DNA of 54,194 nt. Origin: Flavobacteriales bacterium. Lineage in GTDB: Bacteria; Bacteroidota; Bacteroidia; CAIKAF01. Each line of letters begins with the position of its first letter. The stretch's first letter is position 1. The notes beneath the pieces were generated by a model. That model was not told where the DNA came from. It did no database searches and saw only the letters and a list, made by a program, of their open reading frames with translations. Where the stretch lies: contig JAKRSD010000002.1 in NCBI GenBank assembly GCA_022402535.1, positions 1 to 54,194 of the forward strand, written 5' to 3'. The position numbers and the translations under genes are program-made. This document shows positions 25,552 through 34,121 of this stretch, piece after piece.

Positions 25552-26388
25552 TTATTCTTTTATAAATTTAACAGAGGCCCAATGCTCTTTTTCTAACACC
25601 GTCACTGCGCCGGTAAACCCGATTGCGGCAAATAAATTTGTCAGAAAATCCACATCCGAAATATAAAATCCGCTGATGATAAGTACCGTTCCTTTTTTTG
25701 ACGATTTTTCAATTTCATCTTTGAGTGAAACCAACGTATTCCGGGTGATATTGGCAATGATTACATCATAAACACCAAAAGGACCTTGCTGCACGCGGGC
25801 ATCAATCAATTTATATTCGCTTACCCCGTTGGCCGCAAAATTTTCGTGACAATTTTCCAGGGCAAAATCTTCTACTTCGGTGGCGGTAATTTCGGTAGCC
25901 CCCAGCTGATGGGCCAAAATAGCCAGAATGCCTGTTCCGGTGCCTAAATCGAACACGGATTTATTGTTGAAATCTGTATTGAGAATATGCTTAATTACCA
26001 GTTCGGTGGTGGCATGATGCCCGGTTCCGAAAGACATTTTGGGCGTGATTTTAATGGGATGCCTGATGCCTTCAATTTCCGGATGAAAATGGGCATATAT
26101 GTACACCGTATCGTCAACAAGCACCGGTTTGTAATTTTCTTCCCAGTTTTGATTCCAGTTTTGAGGTTCCACGGTTTTGATTTCCCAGGCAGAGCAAAGG
26201 TTTTCGAGTATTTCTACCGGTAACTCCGTTTCTTTAAAATCTTCAGTGGGAATAAAGGCTTCTAAGCCCGATTCGGTTTCGGCAAAACTGTCGAACCCTA
26301 TTTCTGATAATTCTGTAATGAGTACATCGTTGGCAATTTCAAAGTCTGTATCAGCCTTCAGGGTAATATATAATCCGGTATAATTCAT
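25552..26388 (-). CDS. prmA: Ribosomal protein L11 methyltransferase
   Basis: This 278-aa SAM-dependent enzyme trimethylates ribosomal protein L11. Its N-terminal substrate domain (about 1-95) is followed by a Rossmann methyltransferase domain with the PrmA words PKMSFGTGHHATT, DLGTGTGILAILAHQLGA and IIANITRNTL. Its start overlaps the tpiA stop as ATGA (26385-26388), and its stop lies 1 nt before the next gene. Confidence 0.95.
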   Translation of the reverse strand: MNYTGLYITLKADTDFEIANDVLITELSEIGFDSFAETESGLEAFIPTEDFKETELPVEILENLCSAWEIKTVEPQNWNQNWEENYKPVLVDDTVYIYAHFHPEIEGIRHPIKITPKMSFGTGHHATTELVIKHILNTDFNNKSVFDLGTGTGILAILAHQLGATEITATEVEDFALENCHENFAANGVSEYKLIDARVQQGPFGVYDVIIANITRNTLVSLKDEIEKSSKKGTVLIISGFYISDVDFLTNLFAAIGFTGAVTVLEKEHWASVKFIKE

Positions 26389-27146
26389 ACAAGAGACGCA
26401 TTTACAATGGCGGCAAAAGAAGAGGCCTGTAACGAAGCGCCGCCCACCAGAGCACCGTCTATATCGGGCATGGAAAGTAAATCTGCCGCATTCTCCGGTT
26501 TAACGCTTCCACCGTATAAAATGCGGGTGTTTTGCGCAGTTTCGGCAGAAATGTTTTCCGAAATCCACTGACGGCAAAACGCATGAACTTCCTGTGCCTG
26601 TTCTTTGTCAGCATTTTTTCCTGTGCCGATGGCCCAAACCGGTTCATACGCCAGCGTTATGGCATTCCATTCTTCGCCGCTAAACCCTTTAAGTGTATGC
26701 AGCTGATTCAGAATGTACGTTTTATAGCCGCCGGCTTCGCGAATTTCCAAGGGTTCTCCGAAACAGAATATCACCTGCAAGCCGGCATTCAGCGCCTGTT
26801 TTATTTTTTGATGGAGTTGTTCTTCCGTTTCGTTAAAGTAATTTCTACGTTCTGAATGTCCCACCAAAACAAACGATGCCCCTGCGGAATGAATCATGGA
26901 AGCTGATATCTCGCCGGTGTAAGCACCTTCTTTTTCCGATGAGCAATTTTGCGCGCCGGTAAAAAAGGGCGTGTTTTTTAAAATTCCTGATACAGCAAAA
27001 AGATGGGTAAACGGTGGAATTATGAGGATATCTACCTGTTCGGCTTTAGATTTCAATAGATTGTGTACATCCTTGGCAAGTTGTATTCCTTCTGCCAGGG
27101 TAGTGTACATTTTATGATTGCCGGCTATGAGCTTTTTTCTGTTCAT
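26385..27146 (-). CDS. tpiA: Triosephosphate isomerase
   Basis: This 253-aa TIM-barrel enzyme interconverts dihydroxyacetone phosphate and glyceraldehyde 3-phosphate. The catalytic His is in VGHSERR, the catalytic Glu is in AYEPVWAIGTGK, and the phosphate loop is ILYGGSVKPENA plus DGALVGGASL. The N-terminal active-site strand reads AGNHKMY where most TIMs have GNWKMN. The Asn and Lys are kept, but Trp and the last Asn are replaced. It lies 32 nt after the DoxX gene in the same operon. Confidence 0.96.
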   Translation of the reverse strand: MNRKKLIAGNHKMYTTLAEGIQLAKDVHNLLKSKAEQVDILIIPPFTHLFAVSGILKNTPFFTGAQNCSSEKEGAYTGEISASMIHSAGASFVLVGHSERRNYFNETEEQLHQKIKQALNAGLQVIFCFGEPLEIREAGGYKTYILNQLHTLKGFSGEEWNAITLAYEPVWAIGTGKNADKEQAQEVHAFCRQWISENISAETAQNTRILYGGSVKPENAADLLSMPDIDGALVGGASLQASSFAAIVNASLV

Positions 27147-27178
27147 GCTGAGGTTAAATCGGTATCAAAGACCACTTT

Positions 27179-28696
27179 TTATTTCATTTTTTCAGATTTC
27201 ACTTTTTCAAACGTGGGGAAATCGTTGTGGTGCCACATACCCACCACGACAGTGTCTTTCATCATCACCAAACCCGGATTGGAGCGGATGATGGTTTTAA
27301 GCGAAGTGGCATCGTTGGTATAATAGGGAAAAGCATTTTGATGCTCGTGTCTGAAATTTTCCAGTTTATCACCCGATGCAGTGGCTCCGATAAACAGGAT
27401 GTTTTCTTTTTCGCAGGCAGCCGCAAATGCATTTACGGCCGGTTGTACTTTAGTATTGGTTTTGTTGAGGTCGTAAGCCACCAGCATAAATTTATATCCT
27501 TCCTTGAATATGAACTCTTCGGCATAGGATTCTCCGGTTTCCGGGTTATCGAGCGAAAAATCATGAATGGGTGCTTCCACGTAGGGTTTAACGATTTCTT
27601 TGCGCTGGTTCACAAATTCATTTTGAGCCAGAAACTCTTCCGTCATCCACGAAAAGTCATTTACGGGTTTGCCGTCGGTGTTTTTAACCGCCAGATATTC
27701 TTTCACTTCACCCGAAGCCGTGTTTTTATAAATCATATAAATGTTGGCAAATTCCGGTTCACCGATCATTTTTTGCGGAACACTGTTTCCAATGGCCCAC
27801 GGGCGGTAATCTTTCACGGGAAGATGATTGAAACAATATACGGTAAACCACAGAGTAATCGCCGTTCCTGTGATGGTGAATACCAGATTCCGCAGTTTTT
27901 CATTTTTGAGCAGATAGTGAAATGCAACACGGATACCCAAGAAAACGGCAATAATGATTCCGGGTAATGCCCACTTGAAAATGAGTACAGAGGCTGCAAA
28001 TCCTAAAACAATTGAAGCTGCCGTAACCACTTTTTCTGTCATATTAAATTCGCGTCCGTCAATTCGTTTGGCAAAAAACACCACCGGCAGAATAAATATG
28101 CCGAGTATCACATCTTTCCAGAAGGATTGCCAGGGGGTTAATTTCAGGGCATCGCCAAAACAGCCGCAATCGGTTACTTTATTGAACCAGGCGCTGTAAA
28201 ATGTAAGGAATCCAAAAAAGAGAATCATGAGGAAAAGTAAAATGCTGGTGAGGCTCACATAGTAACCGGCCAAGAGCAGCATACCCAATACAATTTCAAT
28301 GGTGGATGTAAAAACCGACAATTCCAGCGCATGGTCGTGCATGAAATCACAAAAATTATTGAACCAATGGTCTTTCTCTTTGGAACTCTGGTTTATCTGT
28401 TGTTCCTGCGTATACATAAATTCGTTTTCCACTCCTTCGGCCGTAAGGTCAATCAAATTTCCGGTATAATCCGTAGGTTTAATTTTTGATGTTCCTGCCA
28501 GCACGGCTTGCACTTCTTCTTCGGTAAGGTCGCGCATTACATAAGTGGTGTCCGAAATCTGTTCGGTTAGTTTAAATACCGTGAAATACTCTTCCATTTT
28601 GTACGAAAATCCAAGCGGGTCATTTGCTTTAATCATACCCGAAATAATAAACAGTACGCCTACCAATACTCTGCAGAAAGAAATCAAGAATTTCAT
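27179..28696 (-). CDS. BT_3928-type DoxX membrane protein with C-terminal thioredoxin-like domain
   Basis: This 505-aa protein starts with a DoxX helix (FCRVLVGVLFIISGMIKANDPLGFSYK). It has a periplasmic insert (about 35-120) and several further membrane helices (about 125-285) with a DCGCFGDALKLTPWQSF motif typical of the MauE/DoxX group. A soluble C-terminal domain (about 330-505) resembles a thioredoxin fold without an evident CxxC. In Bacteroidetes such genes usually sit just before tpiA, as here. The proposed role in periplasmic thiol redox or respiration is inferred from the MauE/DoxX family. Confidence 0.88.
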   Translation of the reverse strand: MKFLISFCRVLVGVLFIISGMIKANDPLGFSYKMEEYFTVFKLTEQISDTTYVMRDLTEEEVQAVLAGTSKIKPTDYTGNLIDLTAEGVENEFMYTQEQQINQSSKEKDHWFNNFCDFMHDHALELSVFTSTIEIVLGMLLLAGYYVSLTSILLFLMILFFGFLTFYSAWFNKVTDCGCFGDALKLTPWQSFWKDVILGIFILPVVFFAKRIDGREFNMTEKVVTAASIVLGFAASVLIFKWALPGIIIAVFLGIRVAFHYLLKNEKLRNLVFTITGTAITLWFTVYCFNHLPVKDYRPWAIGNSVPQKMIGEPEFANIYMIYKNTASGEVKEYLAVKNTDGKPVNDFSWMTEEFLAQNEFVNQRKEIVKPYVEAPIHDFSLDNPETGESYAEEFIFKEGYKFMLVAYDLNKTNTKVQPAVNAFAAACEKENILFIGATASGDKLENFRHEHQNAFPYYTNDATSLKTIIRSNPGLVMMKDTVVVGMWHHNDFPTFEKVKSEKMK

Positions 28697-28718
28697 AATT
28701 ACAATTTTACTTAACGCA

Positions 28719-28726
28719 CAAAAATA
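28719..28726 (-). promoter_or_regulatory. Candidate -7 box for the DoxX-tpiA-prmA operon
   Basis: The minus strand reads TATTTTTG, a full match to TAnnTTTG, 22 nt before the ATG at 28696. No -33 TTG occurs at normal spacing. Confidence 0.4.
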
Positions 28727-28815
28727 ACATATCCTCCCAGCTATTCCTTACTTTTTGCGGTCCTTTGGCTTAAGAATATGTTAAAACCTTGAGGTGTAAT
28801 GCTCTTTTTGATTTT

Positions 28816-28823
28816 TACCTTTG
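28816..28823 (+). promoter_or_regulatory. Candidate -7 box for ybaB
   Basis: It reads TACCTTTG, a full consensus match, 19 nt before the ybaB ATG. The nearest TTG is 24 nt upstream (28789-28791), a little far. Confidence 0.5.
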
Positions 28824-28842
28824 TCTAAAATTGTAAGAAATC

Positions 28843-29148
28843 ATGATGGGAAATATGATGGAAAAGCTGATGGCCATGCAGCAGCAGATGGAAGAAAGCA
28901 AAAAAAGATTGGAAAACATTCAGGTGGAAGCTGAATCGCCTGAAGGAGCGGTGAAAGTGGTTTTTACCGGAAACAAATCCCTGAAAAGTGTGCACATTTC
29001 TCCCGAATGGCTCCAAAATGCGGACGCTGAACAATTGGAAGACTATCTGGTAATTGCCGTAAACAAAGGTTTAAAGCAAGCCGAATCCGTTTGGGAATCC
29101 GAAATGAAAGGCATGGCGGGAAGTATGATTCCCGGTTTGGGATTATAA
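28843..29148 (+). CDS. ybaB: YbaB/EbfC nucleoid-associated protein
   Basis: This 101-aa dimeric DNA-binding protein has the YbaB core: an N-terminal helix (MEKLMAMQQQMEESKKRL), the strand pair VEAESPEGAVKVVFTGN, and SVHISPEW, followed by a helix and VNKGLKQAE. Family members bind DNA non-specifically and are often near recR or dnaX, which are not seen here. The gene overlaps the convergent DUF4412 gene by 6 nt at its 3' end. Confidence 0.93.
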   Translation: MMGNMMEKLMAMQQQMEESKKRLENIQVEAESPEGAVKVVFTGNKSLKSVHISPEWLQNADAEQLEDYLVIAVNKGLKQAESVWESEMKGMAGSMIPGLGL

Positions 29149-29784
29149 TTCTAAAGGAGCTGTTTTGTACCCTTTAGGAACCACAAACAGGTTTTTATTC
29201 GGCTTTTGGGTATTTATGGTTTCGGCCACAAATGCCATATTCATTCCGTTTTGCTGCACTTCAATTTTCAGAGGTGCTCCGGGAGCTTTATTTTGAAGAT
29301 ATCCGGAAAAGCCTCCTTTTTGAGCACTCGGAAATACAAAGTCTTCGGTATTCCAGCTGTAACTGATGGATTCTTCTCCATCGGTCAGGGTTACGATTTT
29401 ATACTTTTGACAACGGTAGCCACAGATGGTCAGCACTTCATCTTCTTTGGTTGCTGTAGTGGTAGATGTTTTTTCTTCCGGTTTGTCGGCAGGCATTTCA
29501 TAGGCTGTTTTTTCGCTGTCTTTTACCATATAGCTTTTGCCGCTTTTGCCCTGTGTAAAAATGCGGCCCAGCAACATTTCCATCATGCCGCCTTTAATAT
29601 GCACTGAGATATCTTTTTTCAGAATGGCAATTTCCATGGCATTAGGCATAAACGCTTCCATTCCTTCTGCGCCTTCACCGCTTACGCTAATTTTATAATT
29701 AATGGTACCCTGAAATGTTTTTTGCCCCATCATCGCCACGGAGGCAATCAGAAAAAATCCAATCGTAAAAATAGACTTGTACAT
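29143..29784 (-). CDS. Exported DUF4412-like protein
   Basis: This 213-aa protein has a signal peptide (MYKSIFTIGFFLIASVAMMG). It begins with the FQGTINYKIS strand typical of DUF4412/GLPGLI-like periplasmic proteins. It has a Met-rich middle, a Lys/Thr linker (EEKTSTTTATKEDE), and a Cys pair (TICGYRCQKYKIV). It probably forms a beta-rich lipocalin- or LolA-like fold in the periplasm. Function is unknown. It is monocistronic, in the spacing between two plus-strand genes. Confidence 0.8.
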   Translation of the reverse strand: MYKSIFTIGFFLIASVAMMGQKTFQGTINYKISVSGEGAEGMEAFMPNAMEIAILKKDISVHIKGGMMEMLLGRIFTQGKSGKSYMVKDSEKTAYEMPADKPEEKTSTTTATKEDEVLTICGYRCQKYKIVTLTDGEESISYSWNTEDFVFPSAQKGGFSGYLQNKAPGAPLKIEVQQNGMNMAFVAETINTQKPNKNLFVVPKGYKTAPLEL

Positions 29785-29932
29785 AGCTTTTGAATTCTGT
29801 TGTTTATGTAATTGATTACAAACCTATACATTTATTCGAATTGTAACCGCCGTATTTCCAGTTTACGAAATAGGATGATATTATTGGCCGGTATTATGTT
29901 TGGGTTTTAGGGAATTTGCGTAGGTTTGGGAA

Positions 29933-30457
29933 ATGCAAGCAGAATTATCCAAAGCGTACCAAAAACTTGATGCATTAAAATCAGATGCATTTTCCCACTT
30001 TTCCGGCTATACAGATGAGCAGTTGAATACCCCTTCTGTTCCCGGTAAATGGGGGGCATTGCAACACATAGCCCATATTCTCTCTTCGGAACGGATGAGC
30101 CTGAAGTACATGAAAAAGAAAATTCAAGGTTTGAAAGACGCCGGGAAATCGGGGTTAAGCGACCGTTTTAGAGGTTGGCTGTTAGTGATGGCGTTAAAAT
30201 CTAACATAAAGTTTAAGGCTCCGAATGTATTGGAAGAACCGGAGAAACATTACAATCTGCAGGAATTATTTGATTTGTGGACCCGTGAACGCGCTGAATT
30301 TGAGGCATTTCTTAATACTTTGAATGATGAAGCCGCACATGCCCGCATTTTTAAACATCCCGTTGCCGGGAAAATGAATCCTATTCAGGCTTTAACTTTT
30401 ATGGGTGTGCATTTGCAAAGACACCTGAATCAGGCAAAAGAAATACTGAAAAAATAA
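29933..30457 (+). CDS. DinB-like four-helix metal-binding protein
   Basis: This 174-aa protein of the DinB/YfiT superfamily has metal-ligand His45 and His48 in WGALQHIAHIL, and His160 and His164 in MGVHLQRHLNQ. Members are putative thiol-transferases or hydrolases with a single divalent metal. The substrate here is unknown. It is monocistronic and abuts the convergent lipoprotein gene (30457/30458). Confidence 0.85.
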   Translation: MQAELSKAYQKLDALKSDAFSHFSGYTDEQLNTPSVPGKWGALQHIAHILSSERMSLKYMKKKIQGLKDAGKSGLSDRFRGWLLVMALKSNIKFKAPNVLEEPEKHYNLQELFDLWTRERAEFEAFLNTLNDEAAHARIFKHPVAGKMNPIQALTFMGVHLQRHLNQAKEILKK

Positions 30458-31099
30458 TCAGGGACGCTCACCGGGAAGATACCAGTAAGTGAGTTCCATG
30501 GAAAATTCGCCACCGGTCATTTTCATAATCAGGGGGATTTCCGGGTTTTTCCATACCCAAAACTCTTTGGTGCCATTTTGGTTGATGCAGTGCATCACTT
30601 TTTCCACTACGTGGCCGTCTCCTTTTTCAAATTTAAATTCTTCATTTTTCTTCATCGTGAAGTCTTCTTCATACCCTTCCCAAATCAGGGTGGTTCTTCC
30701 CGTTTCCAATAAATCACGGTAAGCTTCTAAGCTCAATACCATGATGGTTTTATCGGAATAGGTGGTTTTCCCTTCCGTGAATTTAAAGGTTACGGCTCTT
30801 TGTGTTTTTCTTGCCGATTCAATTACTTCAGCAAACCCTTTGGTGTAGTCCATATTAGTCATCACAAAGTCAAATGTGAAATTGGGTGTCAACTCTCTGA
30901 ATGTAATATCTAGCGTGTAATTAACCAGCTCCGTGGGCGAAACTTTATAGGATAACGAAGTGCCGTTCTCAATTTTTAAAGAGATGACTTTATCGTCATT
31001 TTTTGTGTGATTATTTCCTTCAATTTCTTTGCCACCACATCCGGCAGCCAAAAGAAACATCAGTAAAACAGGAACGTAAGTGAACTTTTTTTGTGGCAT
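30458..31099 (-). CDS. Predicted lipoprotein, DUF3108-like style
   Basis: This 213-aa protein has a lipobox LLAAGC following MPQKKFTYVPVLLMF. The start at 31099 is preferred to the longer frame (31243), which overlaps the preceding transporter gene. The mature part is beta-rich with recurring TFKFTEGK and MKMTGGEFSMELTYW phrases, as in periplasmic proteins of the DUF3108/LolA-like type. I do not recognise a specific family with confidence. It lies 71 nt after the BASS transporter gene. Confidence 0.75.
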   Translation of the reverse strand: MPQKKFTYVPVLLMFLLAAGCGGKEIEGNNHTKNDDKVISLKIENGTSLSYKVSPTELVNYTLDITFRELTPNFTFDFVMTNMDYTKGFAEVIESARKTQRAVTFKFTEGKTTYSDKTIMVLSLEAYRDLLETGRTTLIWEGYEEDFTMKKNEEFKFEKGDGHVVEKVMHCINQNGTKEFWVWKNPEIPLIMKMTGGEFSMELTYWYLPGERP

Positions 31100-31170
31100 A
31101 AGAATCGAGGTTAGAGCAAATTTAGAGCAAGTTAGAAAACTAAACCGATTAACCCAAATATGACAATAAT

Positions 31171-32082
31171 TTAACGGTTGAACGGCTGGGATATTTTTCT
31201 TTTTATGATAAAAGCCCAACCCAATCCGGAGATAATATGCCAAATGCCATAAACTGCAGCCGTCAAAGCGGCTTCACCATTTTTGTCGAAAAATTGGATA
31301 ATGAGCACTAAGGCCAATGCCGCATTCTGAATTCCGGTTTCAATGGAAATGGTTTTACTGTCTTCCCGCGAAAGTTTCATAACCCGTGAAAAAAACCAGC
31401 CGATTAAAAAGGCACCTGCATTAAGTAAAACCACATTAAGTAAAACCAGATGGGCTTTTTCAATAAACGTGGTGTAATTGTCGAAAATAGATTTTACAAT
31501 GATGAATAATAAAATCAATCCCGAAGTTATGCTGACCGGCTTATCGATTTTAGCTGACCAAACAGGTTTTAATTTCGAAAAAAGCATGCCTCCCAAAACC
31601 GGTATAACGGTTAGAATCAAAATGGATTCGGCCACTTCAATCGGATTTAATGAAAAACTCCGTTTGATATGTTGCATAGGTTCATAATAGGAACTCCAAA
31701 ACCCGAAGTTGAGCGGAGTAAATAAAATGGCTGAAAGAGTAGAAATAACAGTTAATACTACGGAAAGTGCCGTGTTTCCGCCGGCTGTTTTGGTAATGTA
31801 ATTCGAAATATTTCCTCCCGGAACGGCAGCCATCAAAAACATGCCACAGGCTATACCGGGAGAAGGCTTTAGTATAAAAACGAGTAATAAGGTAAGCAAT
31901 GGAAGCATTAACCACTGCGAAAGTAAACCCACAAGTAATGACTTGGGTTGTTTGAATACGGTAATGAATGTTTCTTTCCGCAAACTTAAGGCCACACCAA
32001 ACATGATGAACCCAAGCGTGATGTAAAGTCCGAGCTGACTGCCCTGATTAAAATGAATGGGTATCTCGTGAGACGGGTTCAT
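31171..32082 (-). CDS. Bile acid:sodium symporter (BASS) family transporter
   Basis: This 303-aa inner-membrane protein has about nine to ten hydrophobic helices. Family words include MFGVALSL near the start, GCxxFLMAAVPGGNISNYIT-like sequence in the first core helix break, GNTALSVVLTVIST, and SIETGIQNAALAL in the second crossover helix. These mark the SBF/BASS fold, which takes up organic anions with sodium. The substrate is unknown. The start at 32082 (MNPSHEIP) leaves a 4-nt gap to the dioxygenase gene, whereas the longer frame overlaps it. The tight link suggests transport of the dioxygenase substrate or of 2-oxo acids, which is inference. Confidence 0.88.
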   Translation of the reverse strand: MNPSHEIPIHFNQGSQLGLYITLGFIMFGVALSLRKETFITVFKQPKSLLVGLLSQWLMLPLLTLLLVFILKPSPGIACGMFLMAAVPGGNISNYITKTAGGNTALSVVLTVISTLSAILFTPLNFGFWSSYYEPMQHIKRSFSLNPIEVAESILILTVIPVLGGMLFSKLKPVWSAKIDKPVSITSGLILLFIIVKSIFDNYTTFIEKAHLVLLNVVLLNAGAFLIGWFFSRVMKLSREDSKTISIETGIQNAALALVLIIQFFDKNGEAALTAAVYGIWHIISGLGWAFIIKRKISQPFNR

Positions 32083-32086
32083 CTCA

Positions 32087-33094
32087 TTATTTATCTGAAG
32101 CCCAACACACATTCACTTCTCGTTCTCCATAATATGGAAGCCTTCCGTGGGCCGTGCGGTAATTGTCAATCATAATCATATCGCCTTTTTGCCACGGATT
32201 TATGTAGATATTTTTCCAGATTACATCAATCAGGTGTTTTACATAATCATCCGGAATGGGGTCACCATTACCGAATGTAACATGCATGGCCCGTTCTTCA
32301 GGCTTTTGAGTAAATGATTCCCAAAGATCGTTGATGCGCAGAAACAGATTCAGACCCAGTCCGCGCAGGTTTTTCTGCCTATCGAGGATATGGGCATATT
32401 CCATGCGTGCCGCAGCGGAATGAAAAACCTGAGTATGGTTAAACCAGATTTTACTTCCTGATTGAGGATGTGTAGCCACGGCAGGTCTGGTATTGATGAG
32501 TCTGAGCGAATCGTTTTCAAGCCAATGGGCTTCCAGTTCGTGCACTTTGCAAATTTCTTCCACTTTGTTTTTGTCCGTAGTGAGAAACATATCCGGCCAG
32601 GGTTTCAGCTGTTTAACGCTTTTTCCTTTTTGTCCGGGGCCCGAATAATTTCGGATGGTGGTTACCCCCTTATCTTCAAATTCTTTCCGGATTGCGGGAT
32701 TCAGATCTTCATACACTTTGCCAAAATCACAAATGGGGGTTTCGCCTCCTGTTTCGGGTGCAATGCGGCACCAAAAAAATAATTTACGCGGGGCATGGGG
32801 CAAAAAACTCATTTCGCAGTGCTGCATAATCGGGTAGTGGGGAGGCAGTTCACTGGCAGAAAAAACAAATTCGGTGAGTTTGTTCCGGGGCGATGTACCC
32901 AGATAATCGTTTTTCAATTCGGGGTCGAGCAGTTTGGAGGCGTCTTCAAAAGTTTGGGCGTTATCAATACCAAACCCTCTGAAAAGCACGGCTCCATATT
33001 CCGATAATTTACGATCTATTTCGGCTTTGTTCTTTTGAATGTAATCGGTAATATTTTCGCCTTGATGGATTACGATATATGGTTCTGACGGCAT
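32087..33094 (-). CDS. TauD/TfdA-type Fe(II)/2-oxoglutarate dioxygenase
   Basis: This 335-aa double-stranded beta-helix oxygenase has metal ligands His92 and Glu94 in QHCEMSF and His316 in NYRTAHGRLPY. The carboxylate is Glu rather than the commoner Asp, as in the SyrP-like branch that keeps an HxE motif. A PETGGETPICDF loop and GxGQKGKSV region are also typical of the SyrP-like/TauD branch that hydroxylates amino-acid-like substrates. It is cytoplasmic and lies in an operon with a BASS transporter. The true substrate cannot be told from sequence. Confidence 0.87.
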   Translation of the reverse strand: MPSEPYIVIHQGENITDYIQKNKAEIDRKLSEYGAVLFRGFGIDNAQTFEDASKLLDPELKNDYLGTSPRNKLTEFVFSASELPPHYPIMQHCEMSFLPHAPRKLFFWCRIAPETGGETPICDFGKVYEDLNPAIRKEFEDKGVTTIRNYSGPGQKGKSVKQLKPWPDMFLTTDKNKVEEICKVHELEAHWLENDSLRLINTRPAVATHPQSGSKIWFNHTQVFHSAAARMEYAHILDRQKNLRGLGLNLFLRINDLWESFTQKPEERAMHVTFGNGDPIPDDYVKHLIDVIWKNIYINPWQKGDMIMIDNYRTAHGRLPYYGEREVNVCWASDK

Positions 33095-33118
33095 GGAAAA
33101 GTGTTTTCGTGAAGGTAT

Positions 33119-33697
33119 TTACTTTACGCAACTTTTCAAATTTTCATTTAAAAAAGTAGCATTGGTCTGTTTATTCCATTTAGACAAGAACTTACGTCCC
33201 CTCGATTTAAATGCGGGTGTTTCTGACGAAAACCGATTTTCAATGTAAAGGCAGATTTCTCTGGATAACAAAGGCTCATTTTGACATATTTTATCTAACA
33301 CGGTGAGCGCATTGCAGCGTACCGCGGCTGGCATTTGAGAATCGTAGAAAAAACGAAACCCTAATTCGGTCATTGCATCCCTATATTGTACAGGAATCTC
33401 CACTTTTTCAAAAATCCGCAGTACATTTCTGTAAACCGACGGGTGTGCAGGTTTTGATATCAGTTCGATTAATAAAGGAATATACGGGTTTGCCCAGTGC
33501 GGATGATTAAGACAAATTTTAGAAAATGGCCATACGGACATTTTAACCAATTGCTTATCAGAATCGTTCAGTAATTCTGCCAAAGCATTAAAACGATGTT
33601 GATTGTCGGCAACGTATTCGATTACTATGTTCACCGAATTGAGTGGGTGATTCTCCAGAATCAGATTTCGAATTTTATGTTTTTCCGATAACACCAT
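33119..33697 (-). CDS. HEAT-like helical repeat protein of unknown function
   Basis: This 192-aa protein has no signal peptide or membrane segment. It consists of amphipathic helix pairs (HRFNALAELLNDSDKQLVKMSVWPF, PLLIELISKPAHPSVYRNVLRIF, AAVRCNALTVLDKI) resembling HEAT/ARM repeats, and ends with a basic tail. It follows ruvX by 8 nt and precedes the dioxygenase gene by 24 nt, so it is probably co-transcribed. No specific role is known. Confidence 0.75.
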   Translation of the reverse strand: MVLSEKHKIRNLILENHPLNSVNIVIEYVADNQHRFNALAELLNDSDKQLVKMSVWPFSKICLNHPHWANPYIPLLIELISKPAHPSVYRNVLRIFEKVEIPVQYRDAMTELGFRFFYDSQMPAAVRCNALTVLDKICQNEPLLSREICLYIENRFSSETPAFKSRGRKFLSKWNKQTNATFLNENLKSCVK

Positions 33698-33705
33698 ATG
33701 TTTTA

Positions 33706-34116
33706 TTATCGGTGTCCCATGTAGGATTGTAAAATCAGCACGGCACTGATGGTATCTACTAATCCTTTTTCACGGCGCATTTTCTTTTTGGCCCCTCCTT
33801 CAAAAAGCGCCTGATGCGCCATTTTAGAACTGAAACGTTCATCTTCGCGCTCCACGGGCATCTGGGGGAATTTTTCCCTGAATTTTTTTAGAAATTTTTG
33901 AATTTCGATTTCTACTTTCGAAACGGCCCCTTCGTCGGGAATAGGTTCTCCGATGACTACCGTATCCACTTTCTCTTTTTGAAAATATGCCGTGAGGTAA
34001 TCCAAAAGTTCAGCCGTGGGAATAGTAGCCAACGGGCCCGCAATAATCTGTAAGGTATCCGTAACGGCGAGTCCCGTTCGTTTGGTTCCGTAATCTATGG
34101 CCAATATTCGTCCCAT
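33706..34116 (-). CDS. ruvX: Putative Holliday-junction resolvase / pre-16S rRNA nuclease YqgF
   Basis: This 136-aa RNase H-like protein has catalytic acidic residues in LAIDYGTKRTGLAVTD, VVIGEP, and DERFSSKMA plus DTISAVLILQSY. The length is normal. In E. coli, YqgF processes the 5' end of pre-16S rRNA. It is 5 nt downstream of the protease gene. Confidence 0.95.
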   Translation of the reverse strand: MGRILAIDYGTKRTGLAVTDTLQIIAGPLATIPTAELLDYLTAYFQKEKVDTVVIGEPIPDEGAVSKVEIEIQKFLKKFREKFPQMPVEREDERFSSKMAHQALFEGGAKKKMRREKGLVDTISAVLILQSYMGHR

Positions 34117-34121
34117 TCGGA

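Noticed and set aside
27227-27967. 246-aa plus-strand frame antisense to the DoxX gene
   Set aside because: The minus-strand product has clear membrane and family motifs. The plus-strand frame is a Phe/His-rich shadow.
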